From contig NZ_CAMLOV010000077.1 in the NCBI RefSeq assembly GCF_946481715.1, forward strand, positions 1 to 24,681: a stretch of 24,681 nt of DNA. The letters are read 5' to 3'. Below are positions 1 to 8,446 of the stretch, piece after piece (the first letter of the stretch is position 1; each line of letters opens with the position of its first letter). Both the position numbers and the translations under genes were made by a program. Origin of the DNA: an uncultured Mucilaginibacter sp. Lineage in GTDB: Bacteria; Bacteroidota; Bacteroidia; Sphingobacteriales; Sphingobacteriaceae. The notes beneath the pieces are model-generated. The model saw nothing but the letters and a program-made list of their open reading frames with translations, was not told the DNA's origin and ran no database searches.

Positions 1-37
1 CCAAACCCGTTAAGTAAATAAAATCTCTTCTTCTCAA
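1..37 (-). CDS. N-terminus of a TldD/PmbA-like protein, truncated by window edge
   Basis: Reading the minus strand from a TTG at 37-35 gives twelve codons, (M)RRRDFIYLTGL, before the window ends. This closely matches the start of the TldD homologue at 9131 ((M)KRKDFLYLTGM), including the same TTG start codon. A good Shine-Dalgarno sequence (GGAGGA) lies 6 nt upstream. The stretch RRxFI resembles a twin-arginine export motif. The gene sits 49 nt after the stop of the 591-residue membrane protein, so it is probably the next gene of the moxR-led operon. Only 12 residues are visible. Family assignment rests on that similarity and on operon context, and another Tat-exported protein with this N-terminus cannot be excluded. 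Confidence 0.6.
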   Translation of the reverse strand, partial: MRRRDFIYLTGL

Positions 38-43
38 AGTGTT

Positions 44-49
44 TCCTCC
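44..49 (-). promoter_or_regulatory. Shine-Dalgarno site for the truncated TldD-like gene
   Basis: The minus strand reads GGAGGA, six nucleotides before the TTG at 37. It is unusually strong for this window, where most starts have no clear Shine-Dalgarno sequence, and it supports the TTG as the real start. Confidence 0.6.
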
Positions 50-86
50 AATTGTTTTCGGCCGTGCTAAGCCGCCCGGCTGTATA

Positions 87-1862
87 TTATGATAACTTTT
101 TTTCTATCCACAGGAAAGTAAGCGCTGCAAGCAGCAGGATATAAAAGTAAATTTTCGGCACCTCAATCTGAAGTTTTTGCTGTATCTGTTTTGTTACAAT
201 ATGGCGTGGTTGGTTTTCCCTGGCATGTTTGGTAGTAGCCGCCATTTTTTCAGCTGCCTGCACGCTCTCCCACTCCGTTTTGTTGTAGGCATACCACCAC
301 TCAGTTTTGCCATTTTGCGCAATGGATTGCCAGCCGGATCGCTCCGGCCAATAAGTGGCACCCCGTTCAAAAGATATGGCCGGGTTTTGCCTTGCAGCTA
401 CCTGCTCGCCATTAATTGTTATTGCCGATGCCCCGGCAATTTGCAACTCCGCGGGCTCGCCGGCAACCGGCAAAAAGCTAATGGAAAAATTATTTTGAAG
501 CGTACTATCCTTACGTGCAGCCTTACTGATCAATGCTGACCATAACGCAGCGTAATCCTGTTGGTTACCGCCAAGCACCCAACTATGGGTGTTACCCAGC
601 GTGCTGAAAACCACTTTACCGGTGCCTGCAATAGTGCTGCTTACCAACGTCCGGTTTTGGGGATTGGTAACCATAGGCTGCGTTCCGTTTTGATAACGGA
701 TATAGTTTGTGCCGTTGTTTAAATGAGCCGACCCGCTATGCTTGCCATTAATAATTATGGCGGATAGCATTTCTTTTACCACAGATTTTTCCAGCAGGAA
801 ATCTTTTTGCAGCCAGGATGTTTTGCCGGTGCTATCTGCCTGCACAATAACGCCTAAGCCGCTGTTTTCTACTTCCTGTTTAAGGGCGAAGCCCTCGGCA
901 CTGCTTAAACCGTTTAAGGTGGACAGATCGCCTATTACCACATCAAATTTATTTAGGGTGGATGCCGATAGCCTATCCAGCCCAAACTGCGGGGTATTGA
1001 TAAACTCGCTGCTGAATTTACCCTTGCTGATGGCGGAGCGGGTGGCAACAGCATACCCCTGCTGGCTAAGCCAGTTCTTTAAAAACCGCGTTTCGAAACC
1101 GGGCGATGCTGAAAGCATCAATACTCTTAATGGTTTTACGGCCTCAATTTGTACCGGTATGCTGCCGATGGTTGTTGTATCGCCATCGCTTACCGCCTGC
1201 AATGTATAAATAATCCGCCCGATAGTTTTCGGCATTGTCGCCAGTTGGAAGCCTGCACGGCTATCAGGCTTTACGCTGATGGTATCTAAAACGGTGTTCA
1301 GCCCTTTTAGCAATAGTTTTATTTTTTTTGCCGAGGGGTTATGGTAGCTGCCTTGCACGCGCAGTTCTTCGCCTGTTTTTAGCTTGCTCTTCCATTTAAT
1401 GTGCGTTACCCCTGCGGCTGCTGTCGCGGGGTGGAATGCCACCGCTGCGCTATCCAGTTGCGCCAATTGCGACCCGCTCAATCCATCGCCATAAATATGC
1501 AGCGGACTGCCTTTGAGTGTGTCTGTAAGTTCATCCAACCCATTTAGTAAAACCGCCGTTGGGTAAGCCTTTTTCATAGACTCATCAACAGCAAATACTT
1601 TCTGGTTAGTGCTGTTTTTCAAGCTATCAGCATTAAAGCCTTTAGTCAACAGGATAAATTCATCCGCCTGGTTTGCACCGGAAAACTTTTGATAGCTCAC
1701 CGGCAGGGCACTACAAGCCAGCATCGCAGCGACTACCAGCACCGCAAGTAGCCGCCACATCAGCCATTTCTTATTCGTGCGGCTTAGTTCCTGCCAAAGC
1801 AGGAAGGCGGCCAGCAAAATGCAAAGCACAATCACCACGGTATTCCAGTCGGACTGCATCAT
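87..1862 (-). CDS. Membrane-anchored protein of the MoxR/DUF58 operon (591 aa)
   Basis: No precise family was recognised. Two hydrophobic segments near the N-terminus (about residues 8-24 and 36-55) and one at the extreme C-terminus (about 571-587, ending IEKKLS) suggest a large extracytoplasmic middle anchored at both ends. A stretch from about residue 245 (VLMLSASPGFETRFLKN) followed by FDVVIGDLSTL looks like a Rossmann/glutamine-amidotransferase-like fold, as seen in large membrane proteins of BatA-type operons. That fold reading is inference. The ATG overlaps the upstream stop as ATGA, implying translational coupling to the DUF4175-like gene. It is the fifth gene of the moxR operon and is followed by the TldD-like start. 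A structural role in an envelope complex is likely but unproven. Confidence 0.8.
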   Translation of the reverse strand: MMQSDWNTVVIVLCILLAAFLLWQELSRTNKKWLMWRLLAVLVVAAMLACSALPVSYQKFSGANQADEFILLTKGFNADSLKNSTNQKVFAVDESMKKAYPTAVLLNGLDELTDTLKGSPLHIYGDGLSGSQLAQLDSAAVAFHPATAAAGVTHIKWKSKLKTGEELRVQGSYHNPSAKKIKLLLKGLNTVLDTISVKPDSRAGFQLATMPKTIGRIIYTLQAVSDGDTTTIGSIPVQIEAVKPLRVLMLSASPGFETRFLKNWLSQQGYAVATRSAISKGKFSSEFINTPQFGLDRLSASTLNKFDVVIGDLSTLNGLSSAEGFALKQEVENSGLGVIVQADSTGKTSWLQKDFLLEKSVVKEMLSAIIINGKHSGSAHLNNGTNYIRYQNGTQPMVTNPQNRTLVSSTIAGTGKVVFSTLGNTHSWVLGGNQQDYAALWSALISKAARKDSTLQNNFSISFLPVAGEPAELQIAGASAITINGEQVAARQNPAISFERGATYWPERSGWQSIAQNGKTEWWYAYNKTEWESVQAAEKMAATTKHARENQPRHIVTKQIQQKLQIEVPKIYFYILLLAALTFLWIEKKLS

Positions 1863-3964
1863 GGCTTAGCTTTTTTAAGGTTTTTATAATAACTGCGCGA
1901 TAGGCCCATATCGGAAGGCTGGCTTTCGGTTGACGGCGTTACTTTGGGGTTGGCAAGCGTTTTTTGTATCGCCTGTTCCACCGTGCCAATATCATTTATG
2001 TTTACCTTTTGTGCCGATAATATCCGCCGCATTGCACTTAGCGCCGGCAGATAAGCCCCCGGCTGTGCCGATGCCCGCAGGCTTAGCTGTTGGTTGGCCA
2101 CTTGCAAAACCCGCGCGTTCACAGCATTTAGTACCGGTTTGAGTTTAAGTTGCTCCAATACATTCACAGCCTTTTTCAAGCTCTCAAATTGGTCGGCGGC
2201 AGGTTTTATTTCCTGCTTATTTACAGGTTGTATTACCTTATCCAGCTCACCCGTTAAGCGTTTATCCAGTTTGATGGGCGTTGGGTTGTAGGCCGTTTTG
2301 GCCACGTAGGAACGCGATTTTTGCTGCAGATCCTTCAGCAAGCGCAAAGCTTTATAGGCGAAGGGCAGGGCGGCTTGCGGTTTATATAGGCGTAGCTGCA
2401 GCTCTGCCTTCCACATTTCGGTGAGGGTTGCTTTTAGCTGGGCTTTGATGGCAGGTTCGAAAAACTGGGCATCTTCGGCTTTATCATGATCATCGGTGTA
2501 CTCCTTTAATATTTTGGTGGCATTACTGAAATCTGCCGGGTCGGCCACGCCATCGCTGCCTTTGGGGTCTTCTACGGTTTCGTCTTCCTCGCCTAAAAAC
2601 TTACCATACCGTAGGCGCAGCAATTTTTGGTCGATACCCAGATCATTACTGCGGGCATTGAATTTTTCTACGGAAATGCTGTCCTTATCCTTCAGCAATT
2701 TCTCGGCATCGATAATAATTTGCCGTTCGCTGCGGAAAAATTCGGGCTTGAGGTTGGCACCACTCAGCACGCCGTCCATGCTCAACAATTCAGCAGTATC
2801 CTGTATGGCGACCGTAAACACATCTGTACGGCTTTGTTGTCGATGGGTATCTGTCGCTACCACATAAAAATACAGTTCATCGCCGGGTTCCATATCCAGC
2901 GCAGGCAGACTTATGAGTTTCTGTACATCATATTGTGGCTGCCCGGAAAATATGGCAGTGAAGTTGAGTTTATACTCTTTAAACTTCACCCCCTCGCCCC
3001 TGCCTTTAGCAACGGTAGCGGTAATAACGGCGTTGCCAATGCCATAATCATCCGTTAGCGATGCGTTAATATTCACCTGCTGCGCTTCCCCGGCATCTAT
3101 GTAGGTGTATTGCTTGGGCGACCGTACCTTTATCTGCGGCGGGGTATCTTTTATTACCTGCACCTGGTAAAGTTCTGACGGTTTTCCATCGATACTCACC
3201 TGGTAAAAGCCGGGCTGGCTGATGGTTTTGGATGCCTGCCATTCGGTTCCATCATCGGTATTTTTAAGGCTGATACGCTCCTTATCATTAAATAACAAGA
3301 AAGCGCTTTTAACCGTTACGTTGGTTTTGATGGACCAATTTACCGCGGCGCCTTCTTCTACAGAAAGATTAAACCTGTTCTGGCTGCGTTTGGCTTTACG
3401 GGTATAAGCGGGTGGGGTAATAATGAGTTCCGCACCATCAATTTGCGGGAGAATTTTTTCCATCGGGAAGGCTTGCTCTGCAATTCCTATTCCCCTCGTC
3501 CACTTATACTGCGGATGGTAAAGCATTTTTACCGCTACGAAAAACAGCGTCGATAGCCCCAACAGTAACACCGACCGCCAAAAGCGTTTTGCAAAAGGTT
3601 TATGCTCAACCTCTAAATTGCACAGCACACTTTCGGCGTTCGAACGCGTTAGCGACTGTAGAACATTCAACTCACCGGCAGCCATTAAAAGCAGCCCTGT
3701 ACTTTCCTGCAGTTCGGGGTATTCCTTATCCAAAAAGCTTACGATCTTTTTGTTCTCTACACGCCAAGCGCGATGCAAAACAAGCATCGACCCGAATGAT
3801 GCCCAGAACACCGGGAAGGCTAACCACACTACCCAACCCAATAGCAAAAATAACCCTGCGGCTACAAGCGCTGTTGCTGTCGACAAAGCCGCATCTGCCA
3901 GCACCTGGTAAGTTATCCAGCGGCGGCGCAGCGCGCTTATTTTATATGCTGCCTGCTCAGCCAT
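1859..3964 (-). CDS. DUF4175-like membrane protein (701 aa)
   Basis: The reading frame is open to 4009, but the start chosen is the ATG at 3964 (MAEQAAYK), which overlaps the upstream stop by 8 bp (ATGGCTGA). The upstream extension would lie inside the preceding gene. Hydrophobic segments near residues 20-60 and 120-140 are followed by an extracytoplasmic region with beta-sandwich-like stretches (PPAYTRKAK, then DELYFYVVATDTHRQQSRTD) and a helical, charged C-terminal half. This arrangement matches the DUF4175 family found beside MoxR and DUF58 genes. The function of that family is not established. It ends in an ATGA overlap with the next gene. Confidence 0.8.
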   Translation of the reverse strand: MAEQAAYKISALRRRWITYQVLADAALSTATALVAAGLFLLLGWVVWLAFPVFWASFGSMLVLHRAWRVENKKIVSFLDKEYPELQESTGLLLMAAGELNVLQSLTRSNAESVLCNLEVEHKPFAKRFWRSVLLLGLSTLFFVAVKMLYHPQYKWTRGIGIAEQAFPMEKILPQIDGAELIITPPAYTRKAKRSQNRFNLSVEEGAAVNWSIKTNVTVKSAFLLFNDKERISLKNTDDGTEWQASKTISQPGFYQVSIDGKPSELYQVQVIKDTPPQIKVRSPKQYTYIDAGEAQQVNINASLTDDYGIGNAVITATVAKGRGEGVKFKEYKLNFTAIFSGQPQYDVQKLISLPALDMEPGDELYFYVVATDTHRQQSRTDVFTVAIQDTAELLSMDGVLSGANLKPEFFRSERQIIIDAEKLLKDKDSISVEKFNARSNDLGIDQKLLRLRYGKFLGEEDETVEDPKGSDGVADPADFSNATKILKEYTDDHDKAEDAQFFEPAIKAQLKATLTEMWKAELQLRLYKPQAALPFAYKALRLLKDLQQKSRSYVAKTAYNPTPIKLDKRLTGELDKVIQPVNKQEIKPAADQFESLKKAVNVLEQLKLKPVLNAVNARVLQVANQQLSLRASAQPGAYLPALSAMRRILSAQKVNINDIGTVEQAIQKTLANPKVTPSTESQPSDMGLSRSYYKNLKKAKP

Positions 3965-5432
3965 TGATGGTGGATTTAGTTTTGTGTGATAACCAGCGCT
4001 CAATAGCAAAAATCACAAACAAAGCCAACCAAAAATAGCGTGATATGTCTTTTGGGTTAGCTGTAGCAACAGAGGATGGCTTATAACTATTAACAATATT
4101 ATACGGCATTAATTGCTTATCGCTCAGCACACGTTTGTCGTATTCCGCAGGCACCGTATACGGTTTACCATTTAGCAATTGCAATATTTGTTTGGGGAAT
4201 GCATCATTCCAAACCATATCGCCCCAGGCGGGGTTGAAATGGCTGTAAAAATGGGAAACATTGGCATTGCCTTGTTGCTCCATGCTCAATACTACCCCAC
4301 CAAAACCATCTTGCCATAGGGCATCGCCTATTGGTTTGGCTTCTATACGTTTTATTAGGCTAATGTTGCCTGGGTTTATCCAACTGTGTACGTTAACGAT
4401 TTTGCCGCTCTCGTATTTAAAAATATTTGTTGTGCTTGTTAGCAACCGGTTATTAACCAGAGCATCCGACAGCCAAAACAACCGGGTTTGCCCGGCGGGG
4501 ATTTGGTTGGGCGAACTATATTGTTTAACAACGGCTTTCCGATCCATAAAACCGGCTGCTGCTTGTAGCGCCGCTTTTAAATAACCCGCGTCGACGGTAT
4601 GCTTATCTGTGTAAATGGCAATATTTAAAGTTGCCGTGTCAACTACGACGGGTGGATGGGGTACACCTTTCAAGCTTACAAAGGGTTGCCCGTTTCGTAC
4701 ATTTACAGCAATGGTTGGGCTGCCATCGCCCTGTATCGCCTCGGCGCTGAAATTTGTACCGGTTGGTCGGCTATTACCAACAAGCACTTTTATATCGCCT
4801 GCATTGCCGAGCCAGGCACCAGCTACCCAGCGGCTTGTGGAATCTGCCAGGGTATACGATCTCCATTTGATGTTCGATTTAATTTCCGGCCTTGCTCCTC
4901 TGAAATGGGCAACCCGATTTGGTGTAAACAGATAAACCAGTGTAGCACCATGTACTTTTTCATCCAGTTGCTTAACTAAAGTCCAGTAGTTGACTTGCCT
5001 TGCGGTATCTTTTAGGGCGGTATCTGCCAAAAGCTTTTGCAAGTCCTGTTTAGCAAAATCTCTATTGAGATAATGGAATTCATAACCCGCCTTTATCAGC
5101 GAATCTACCTCCGGCCTGAATTTTTGATAGCTTTCCCTTAAATTCTCCCGGGGGATTAGCACCCAGCCCTTTGCCTTTTTATTCGGCGAGATGTAAGACC
5201 ATAGCGGCCCTGCCAAAAAGAAAGCCAGTAGGACAAGCAGCAGGCAGCGCAGCATCAGCAGTAAAATATCCAGTAGCTTTAGGCTGCGGCTGGTTGTTTT
5301 GGAGGCTTCGGTAATGAGGGATATGCTGCCCACTTTCAAGGTTTTACCCGGCCGGATGTTCCATAGGTGTATCAATACCGGGATGACGATAGCAGCTAAC
5401 GCGACGAACCAACTGATGTTTACAAAACTCAC
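3957..5432 (-). CDS. BatA-type N-terminal domain membrane protein (491 aa)
   Basis: The longest reading begins at 5483 inside the DUF58 gene. The likely start is the GTG at 5432-5430, one nucleotide after the DUF58 stop (TAG at 5436-5434), giving (M)SFVNISWFVALAAIVIPVLIH. This N-terminus is the hallmark of the BatA N-terminal family: a hydrophobic helix, then IHLWNIRPGKTLKVGS, then a second long hydrophobic segment at about residues 55-75 with a leucine-rich RCLLLVLLAFFLAGPLW. A third membrane helix lies near the C-terminus (YFWLALFVIFAIERW). Between them lies a large domain with no clear MIDAS motif. In Bat-type operons these proteins partner MoxR and DUF58. The gene overlaps the next one by 8 bp. 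Confidence 0.82.
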   Translation of the reverse strand: MSFVNISWFVALAAIVIPVLIHLWNIRPGKTLKVGSISLITEASKTTSRSLKLLDILLLMLRCLLLVLLAFFLAGPLWSYISPNKKAKGWVLIPRENLRESYQKFRPEVDSLIKAGYEFHYLNRDFAKQDLQKLLADTALKDTARQVNYWTLVKQLDEKVHGATLVYLFTPNRVAHFRGARPEIKSNIKWRSYTLADSTSRWVAGAWLGNAGDIKVLVGNSRPTGTNFSAEAIQGDGSPTIAVNVRNGQPFVSLKGVPHPPVVVDTATLNIAIYTDKHTVDAGYLKAALQAAAGFMDRKAVVKQYSSPNQIPAGQTRLFWLSDALVNNRLLTSTTNIFKYESGKIVNVHSWINPGNISLIKRIEAKPIGDALWQDGFGGVVLSMEQQGNANVSHFYSHFNPAWGDMVWNDAFPKQILQLLNGKPYTVPAEYDKRVLSDKQLMPYNIVNSYKPSSVATANPKDISRYFWLALFVIFAIERWLSHKTKSTING

Positions 5433-5433
5433 T

Positions 5434-6312
5434 CTACCTTTCTCCCTTCTTCCTCTGTACCAAAAAATCCCGCAAGGCTTCATCCAATGGCTGGGCAGTG
5501 CTTAGCATCCGGTAGGCAATGCGTTTGCCTAGTAGTTCCGATTTTATTCCCGCCAAATGCAGCTGCAATCTTTCGGTATAAGTTTCTTTTGCGCGGTGGG
5601 TATTTACCTGTATAGTTTCGCCGGTTTCCAAATCTTCTAAAGTAGAATAACCTTTAAAATTGAAATCCAACTCATTCTGCCCCATCAGGTGGAACACAAT
5701 GATCTCGTGCTTCAAAGCGGCCAGTGATGTGAGTAATGCGTTTATTTCGCCTCCCGTCTGGTACATATCGGTGATAAAAACCAACAACTCCTTGCGCCCG
5801 TTGCCTGCGAAAAGCTCTTTATAATGCACTGGTTTAGTGAACGTTCCGGATGGATCAACCTGCTGCAAATGATAAAACAACCTTTGCAAATGCTGGGGAT
5901 CGGGCTTGGAGGGGAGCGAGAACAGTTCGCCATCCTTAAACACATTCAATGCTACGCTATCACCCTGTAAATTAGCTAAATAAGCCAGTGATGCCGCCAA
6001 AAATTTGGCGTAATCTATCTTCTTTACCCCGTCATCATCATGGTTCATGGATGCGCTGGCATCTACCAAAAACCTTACTGAAATACTGGTTTCTATCTCT
6101 GATTCGCGGATATAGTACCTGTCGCTGCGGGCAAACATGCGCCAATCCAGCCACCTGAGGTCATCGCCGGGCTGGTAGCTGCGGTACTGGCTAAATTCCA
6201 ATCCGGGCCCCTTTACGGTGCTTTTGTTAAACCCGATCATAAAGCCATCAATAACCGTTTTCGCCAGCAGTGGCAAATCCTTTATGGCCATTAATACTTT
6301 TGGATCGAGCAT
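5434..6312 (-). CDS. DUF58 protein with von Willebrand A-like domain (292 aa)
   Basis: A soluble protein with the DUF58 core at residues 49-70 (GDDLRWLDWRMFARSDRYY). A vWA-like domain with an intact MIDAS metal site DASAS at residues 84-88 follows, and a later ITDM strand. DUF58/vWA proteins are standard partners of MoxR AAA+ ATPases. Together they are thought to act as chaperones that remodel or load metal into target proteins. It lies 115 bp after moxR and 1 nt before the GTG of the BatA-type gene, so it is part of the same operon. Length is normal for the family and the ATG start is clean. Confidence 0.93.
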   Translation of the reverse strand: MLDPKVLMAIKDLPLLAKTVIDGFMIGFNKSTVKGPGLEFSQYRSYQPGDDLRWLDWRMFARSDRYYIRESEIETSISVRFLVDASASMNHDDDGVKKIDYAKFLAASLAYLANLQGDSVALNVFKDGELFSLPSKPDPQHLQRLFYHLQQVDPSGTFTKPVHYKELFAGNGRKELLVFITDMYQTGGEINALLTSLAALKHEIIVFHLMGQNELDFNFKGYSTLEDLETGETIQVNTHRAKETYTERLQLHLAGIKSELLGKRIAYRMLSTAQPLDEALRDFLVQRKKGER

Positions 6313-6427
6313 GTTTTTGATTTCGGATTTGGGATGTTCGATGTCGGATTTTGCACCAACCAGTGCTTATGCGACCAGCGAATTTCTGTGTTTTTCTTTG
6401 AAAATCTGTGGAAATCCGAACGATCCG
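6313..6427. repeat. Low-complexity spacer between moxR and the DUF58 gene
   Basis: The plus strand carries near-repeats of a GGATTT/GGATGT word (6322-6357: gatttcggatttgggatg, then ttcgatgtcggattt). A second tract at 6384-6418 contains ttctgtgtttttctttg and aaaatctgtggaaatc. No ORF is credible. It is the only sizeable gap inside the otherwise tightly packed operon. The tract looks like the intergenic word repeats seen elsewhere in this window. Confidence 0.45.
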
Positions 6428-7426
6428 CTAAATCCCGGTTTCTTTTCTTTTTATCACTTTTAACAACTCTTCCGTCACCCTGTCAGAATTTATTCCTTCG
6501 GCTTCGGCCTTAAAATTCATCAGGATGCGGTGCCTTAAAACGGCCGGTGCCATGGCGTGGATATCTTCCATCAAAACCGAATACCGGCCTTTTAACAAAG
6601 CCCTTGCCTTGGCCGTCAGGATCAGCGCCTGCCCTGCCCGTGGGCCTGCCCCCCATCGCACCCATTCTTTTATATAGGCAACTTCCGTAGTATCGGGCCG
6701 GGTGGCACGGATGATGTGGCTTACGTAACGCGTCAGGTCTTCGTTGATGGTTACCTGCCGCACCAGTTCCTGCGCCTGGGTTATTTCTTCGGCGGTTATC
6801 ACGGCTTTTACATCCGCCTTTTTTGTGCCGGTGGTGCGGTTTAATATGGCAAACTCCTCCTGCTCGGTTGGGTAGCCAATTTTTATCAGCAATAAAAACC
6901 TGTCTAATTGCGCCTCTGGTAGCGGGTAAGTCCCCGCCTGCTCTATCGGATTTTGCGTAGCGAGGATAAAGAAGGGTTTATCCAGCGGGTAGGTTTGCCC
7001 GCCGTAGGTAACCTCAAACTCCTGCATGGCCTCCAGCAGGGCAGATTGCGTTTTGGGCGGCGTACGGTTTATCTCATCTGCCAAAATAATATTGGCAAAC
7101 AGCGGCCCTTTGTTGAATTTGAAAAACCGCTTACCCGTGGCGTGGTCTTCCTCCAGTATCTCGGTGCCGATGATATCCGTAGGCATCAGATCCGGCGTAA
7201 ACTGGATGCGCCTGAACGCCAGGTGCAATGCCTGCGACATGGTTTTTACGATCAGCGTTTTCGCCAATCCGGGTACTCCCTCCAGCAGGCAATGCCCGCC
7301 GGCCAGGAATGCAACCAGCAGTTCGTCCAATATATGATCCTGCCCTACAATTACCTTTTGTATCTCGGTTTTTAGCTGTGGTAATTTTGCCAGCAGGGCT
7401 TTTATGTTATTTTCGGTAAGTTCCAA
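6428..7426 (-). CDS. MoxR-family AAA+ ATPase (332 aa)
   Basis: Walker A is GVPGLAKT at residues 50-57, Walker B is ILADEIN at 114-120, and the conserved ATQNPIEQAGTYPLPEAQLDRF region holds the sensor 1 asparagine and the PLPEAQLDRF signature of MoxR. The C-terminal lid ends with VTEELLKVIKRKE. MoxR ATPases work with vWA proteins, here the downstream DUF58, as chaperones for maturing protein complexes, often at the envelope. The start is a TTG at 7426; no in-frame ATG lies nearby upstream, and the N-terminus ELTENNIKALLAKLPQL is normal for the family. It is the first gene of the minus-strand operon. Confidence 0.95.
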   Translation of the reverse strand: MELTENNIKALLAKLPQLKTEIQKVIVGQDHILDELLVAFLAGGHCLLEGVPGLAKTLIVKTMSQALHLAFRRIQFTPDLMPTDIIGTEILEEDHATGKRFFKFNKGPLFANIILADEINRTPPKTQSALLEAMQEFEVTYGGQTYPLDKPFFILATQNPIEQAGTYPLPEAQLDRFLLLIKIGYPTEQEEFAILNRTTGTKKADVKAVITAEEITQAQELVRQVTINEDLTRYVSHIIRATRPDTTEVAYIKEWVRWGAGPRAGQALILTAKARALLKGRYSVLMEDIHAMAPAVLRHRILMNFKAEAEGINSDRVTEELLKVIKRKETGI

Positions 7427-7460
7427 TCTTATCGTGTTTATGTATTATCCTAATTTTAAA

Positions 7461-7576
7461 TTCCCTCCCTGGGGAGGGGTGCGGCTGCCGGCGCGCAAAG
7501 GCAGGGAGGGGTTTGGCCATTTAGTGTCGATTGCACAGCTGATTAAACCCCTACCTCCCCCTTCCCCAAGGAAGGA
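7461..7576. repeat. GC-rich nested inverted-repeat element
   Basis: The left outer arm CCCTCCCTGGGGAGGGG (7463-7479) matches 14 of 17 positions with the reverse complement of the right arm around 7558-7575 (CCTTCCTTGGGGAAGGGG). An inner pair AGGGGTTT (7507-7514) and AAACCCCT (7545-7552) is exact. The interior is GC-rich (gcggctgccggcgcgc), in contrast with the AT-rich flanks. From recall, similar CCCTCCC...AAACCCCTACCTCCCC elements are scattered between genes of related genomes. It may be a small non-autonomous mobile element or a REP-like sequence. It carries no gene; translations across it are spurious. Confidence 0.55.
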
Positions 7577-7783
7577 ATCGCTCGTACCCCCGCTCTTTAT
7601 TTATTTCGGCCACACAAGGTTTCAACCCACATCCCCCAATCCCCCCACAAGATATTACCCTTTTTACTAAATACCATGCTTTTTTACCAAAAACTCAATA
7701 AAGTATCTAAAACTTTACAACCTTGTTAGCTTTATAATCCCGGCAGGCAATAATTTTATCCTAATTTTAGGGTTTTGTAACAG
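7577..7783. promoter_or_regulatory. Divergent intergenic region upstream of DUF4159 and moxR
   Basis: This AT-rich non-coding stretch, with the repeat element beside it, separates the two arms of the locus (total gap 357 bp), so both promoters must lie in 7427-7783. A weak candidate for the plus arm is TTG at 7723-7725 with TAATTTTA at 7751-7758, but the spacing (25 nt) is longer than the usual 19 and the last base differs from TAnnTTTG. No convincing promoter for moxR was found. No operator was recognised. Confidence 0.3.
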
Positions 7784-8410
7784 ATGGCATACGGCGCAAA
7801 ATTCACTTTTACCAGGTTAAGCTACCACAGCGGCGATTGGGATACCGACCAGCGCATGCCCTCCAACCTCCTCAATTCGTTGGTAGAGTATACCACCATC
7901 CCCATCGACCCGCACGAAAAGGTGGTGCCCCTCAGCAGCGACGATATTTTCAACTATCCCTTCTGCTACCTCAGCGGGCATAAGCTGGTACAGTTTGATG
8001 CGCAGGAAAAGGCCAACTTTAAAAAGTACGTGCAAAACGGCGGCTTTGTATTTGTAGATGATTGTAACCACGATATCGACGGTCTGTTCGCCAAATCCTT
8101 CGAGGCGCAAATGGCTGCCTTGTTTGGGCCGGCAGCTTTAAAAAAGATCCCGAATAACCACAAGCTGTACCACTCCTTTTTTAGTTTTGATAAAGGGCCA
8201 CCTACTACAGCCTTTGAACTGAACGGCTGGGGTGACGACCTGGTACATGATTACCTAAAGGCCATTGAAGTAAACGGGCGTATTGCCGTTTTGTACAGCA
8301 GCAAAGATTACGGCTGCGAATGGGATTACGATTTCCGCAACAAGCGCTTTTTGGCAGAAGACAATACCAAGTTTGGGGTAAATATTATTGTGTACGCCAT
8401 GAACTCCTGA
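7784..8410 (+). CDS. DUF4159 domain protein (208 aa)
   Basis: It starts MAYGAKFTFTRLSYHSGDWDTD and contains the DUF4159 pattern: FCYLSGHKLVQF, then the loop NGGFVFVDDCNHD, then a C-terminal KDYGCEWDYDFRN with FGVNIIVYAMN. The fold is glutamine-amidotransferase-like, and family members are typically predicted to be soluble or periplasmic. No signal peptide is visible here. DUF4159 genes are known neighbours of MoxR, DUF58 and BatA-type genes, and here the gene heads the divergent arm. The biochemical function is unknown. The downstream RDD gene begins 36 nt after its stop. Confidence 0.9.
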   Translation: MAYGAKFTFTRLSYHSGDWDTDQRMPSNLLNSLVEYTTIPIDPHEKVVPLSSDDIFNYPFCYLSGHKLVQFDAQEKANFKKYVQNGGFVFVDDCNHDIDGLFAKSFEAQMAALFGPAALKKIPNNHKLYHSFFSFDKGPPTTAFELNGWGDDLVHDYLKAIEVNGRIAVLYSSKDYGCEWDYDFRNKRFLAEDNTKFGVNIIVYAMNS

Positions 8411-8446
8411 TGGCTAATACTTATGTTTGTGAATACATAAATTTGA

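Noticed and set aside
742..1209. 155-codon plus-strand ORF opposite the 591-aa membrane protein
   Set aside because: The minus-strand gene has coupled overlaps and membrane segments. The plus frame has no start context or recognisable domain.
7404..7670. 88-codon plus-strand ORF across the divergent intergenic region
   Set aside because: It runs through the GC-rich inverted-repeat element and starts inside moxR. The translation derives from the repeat.
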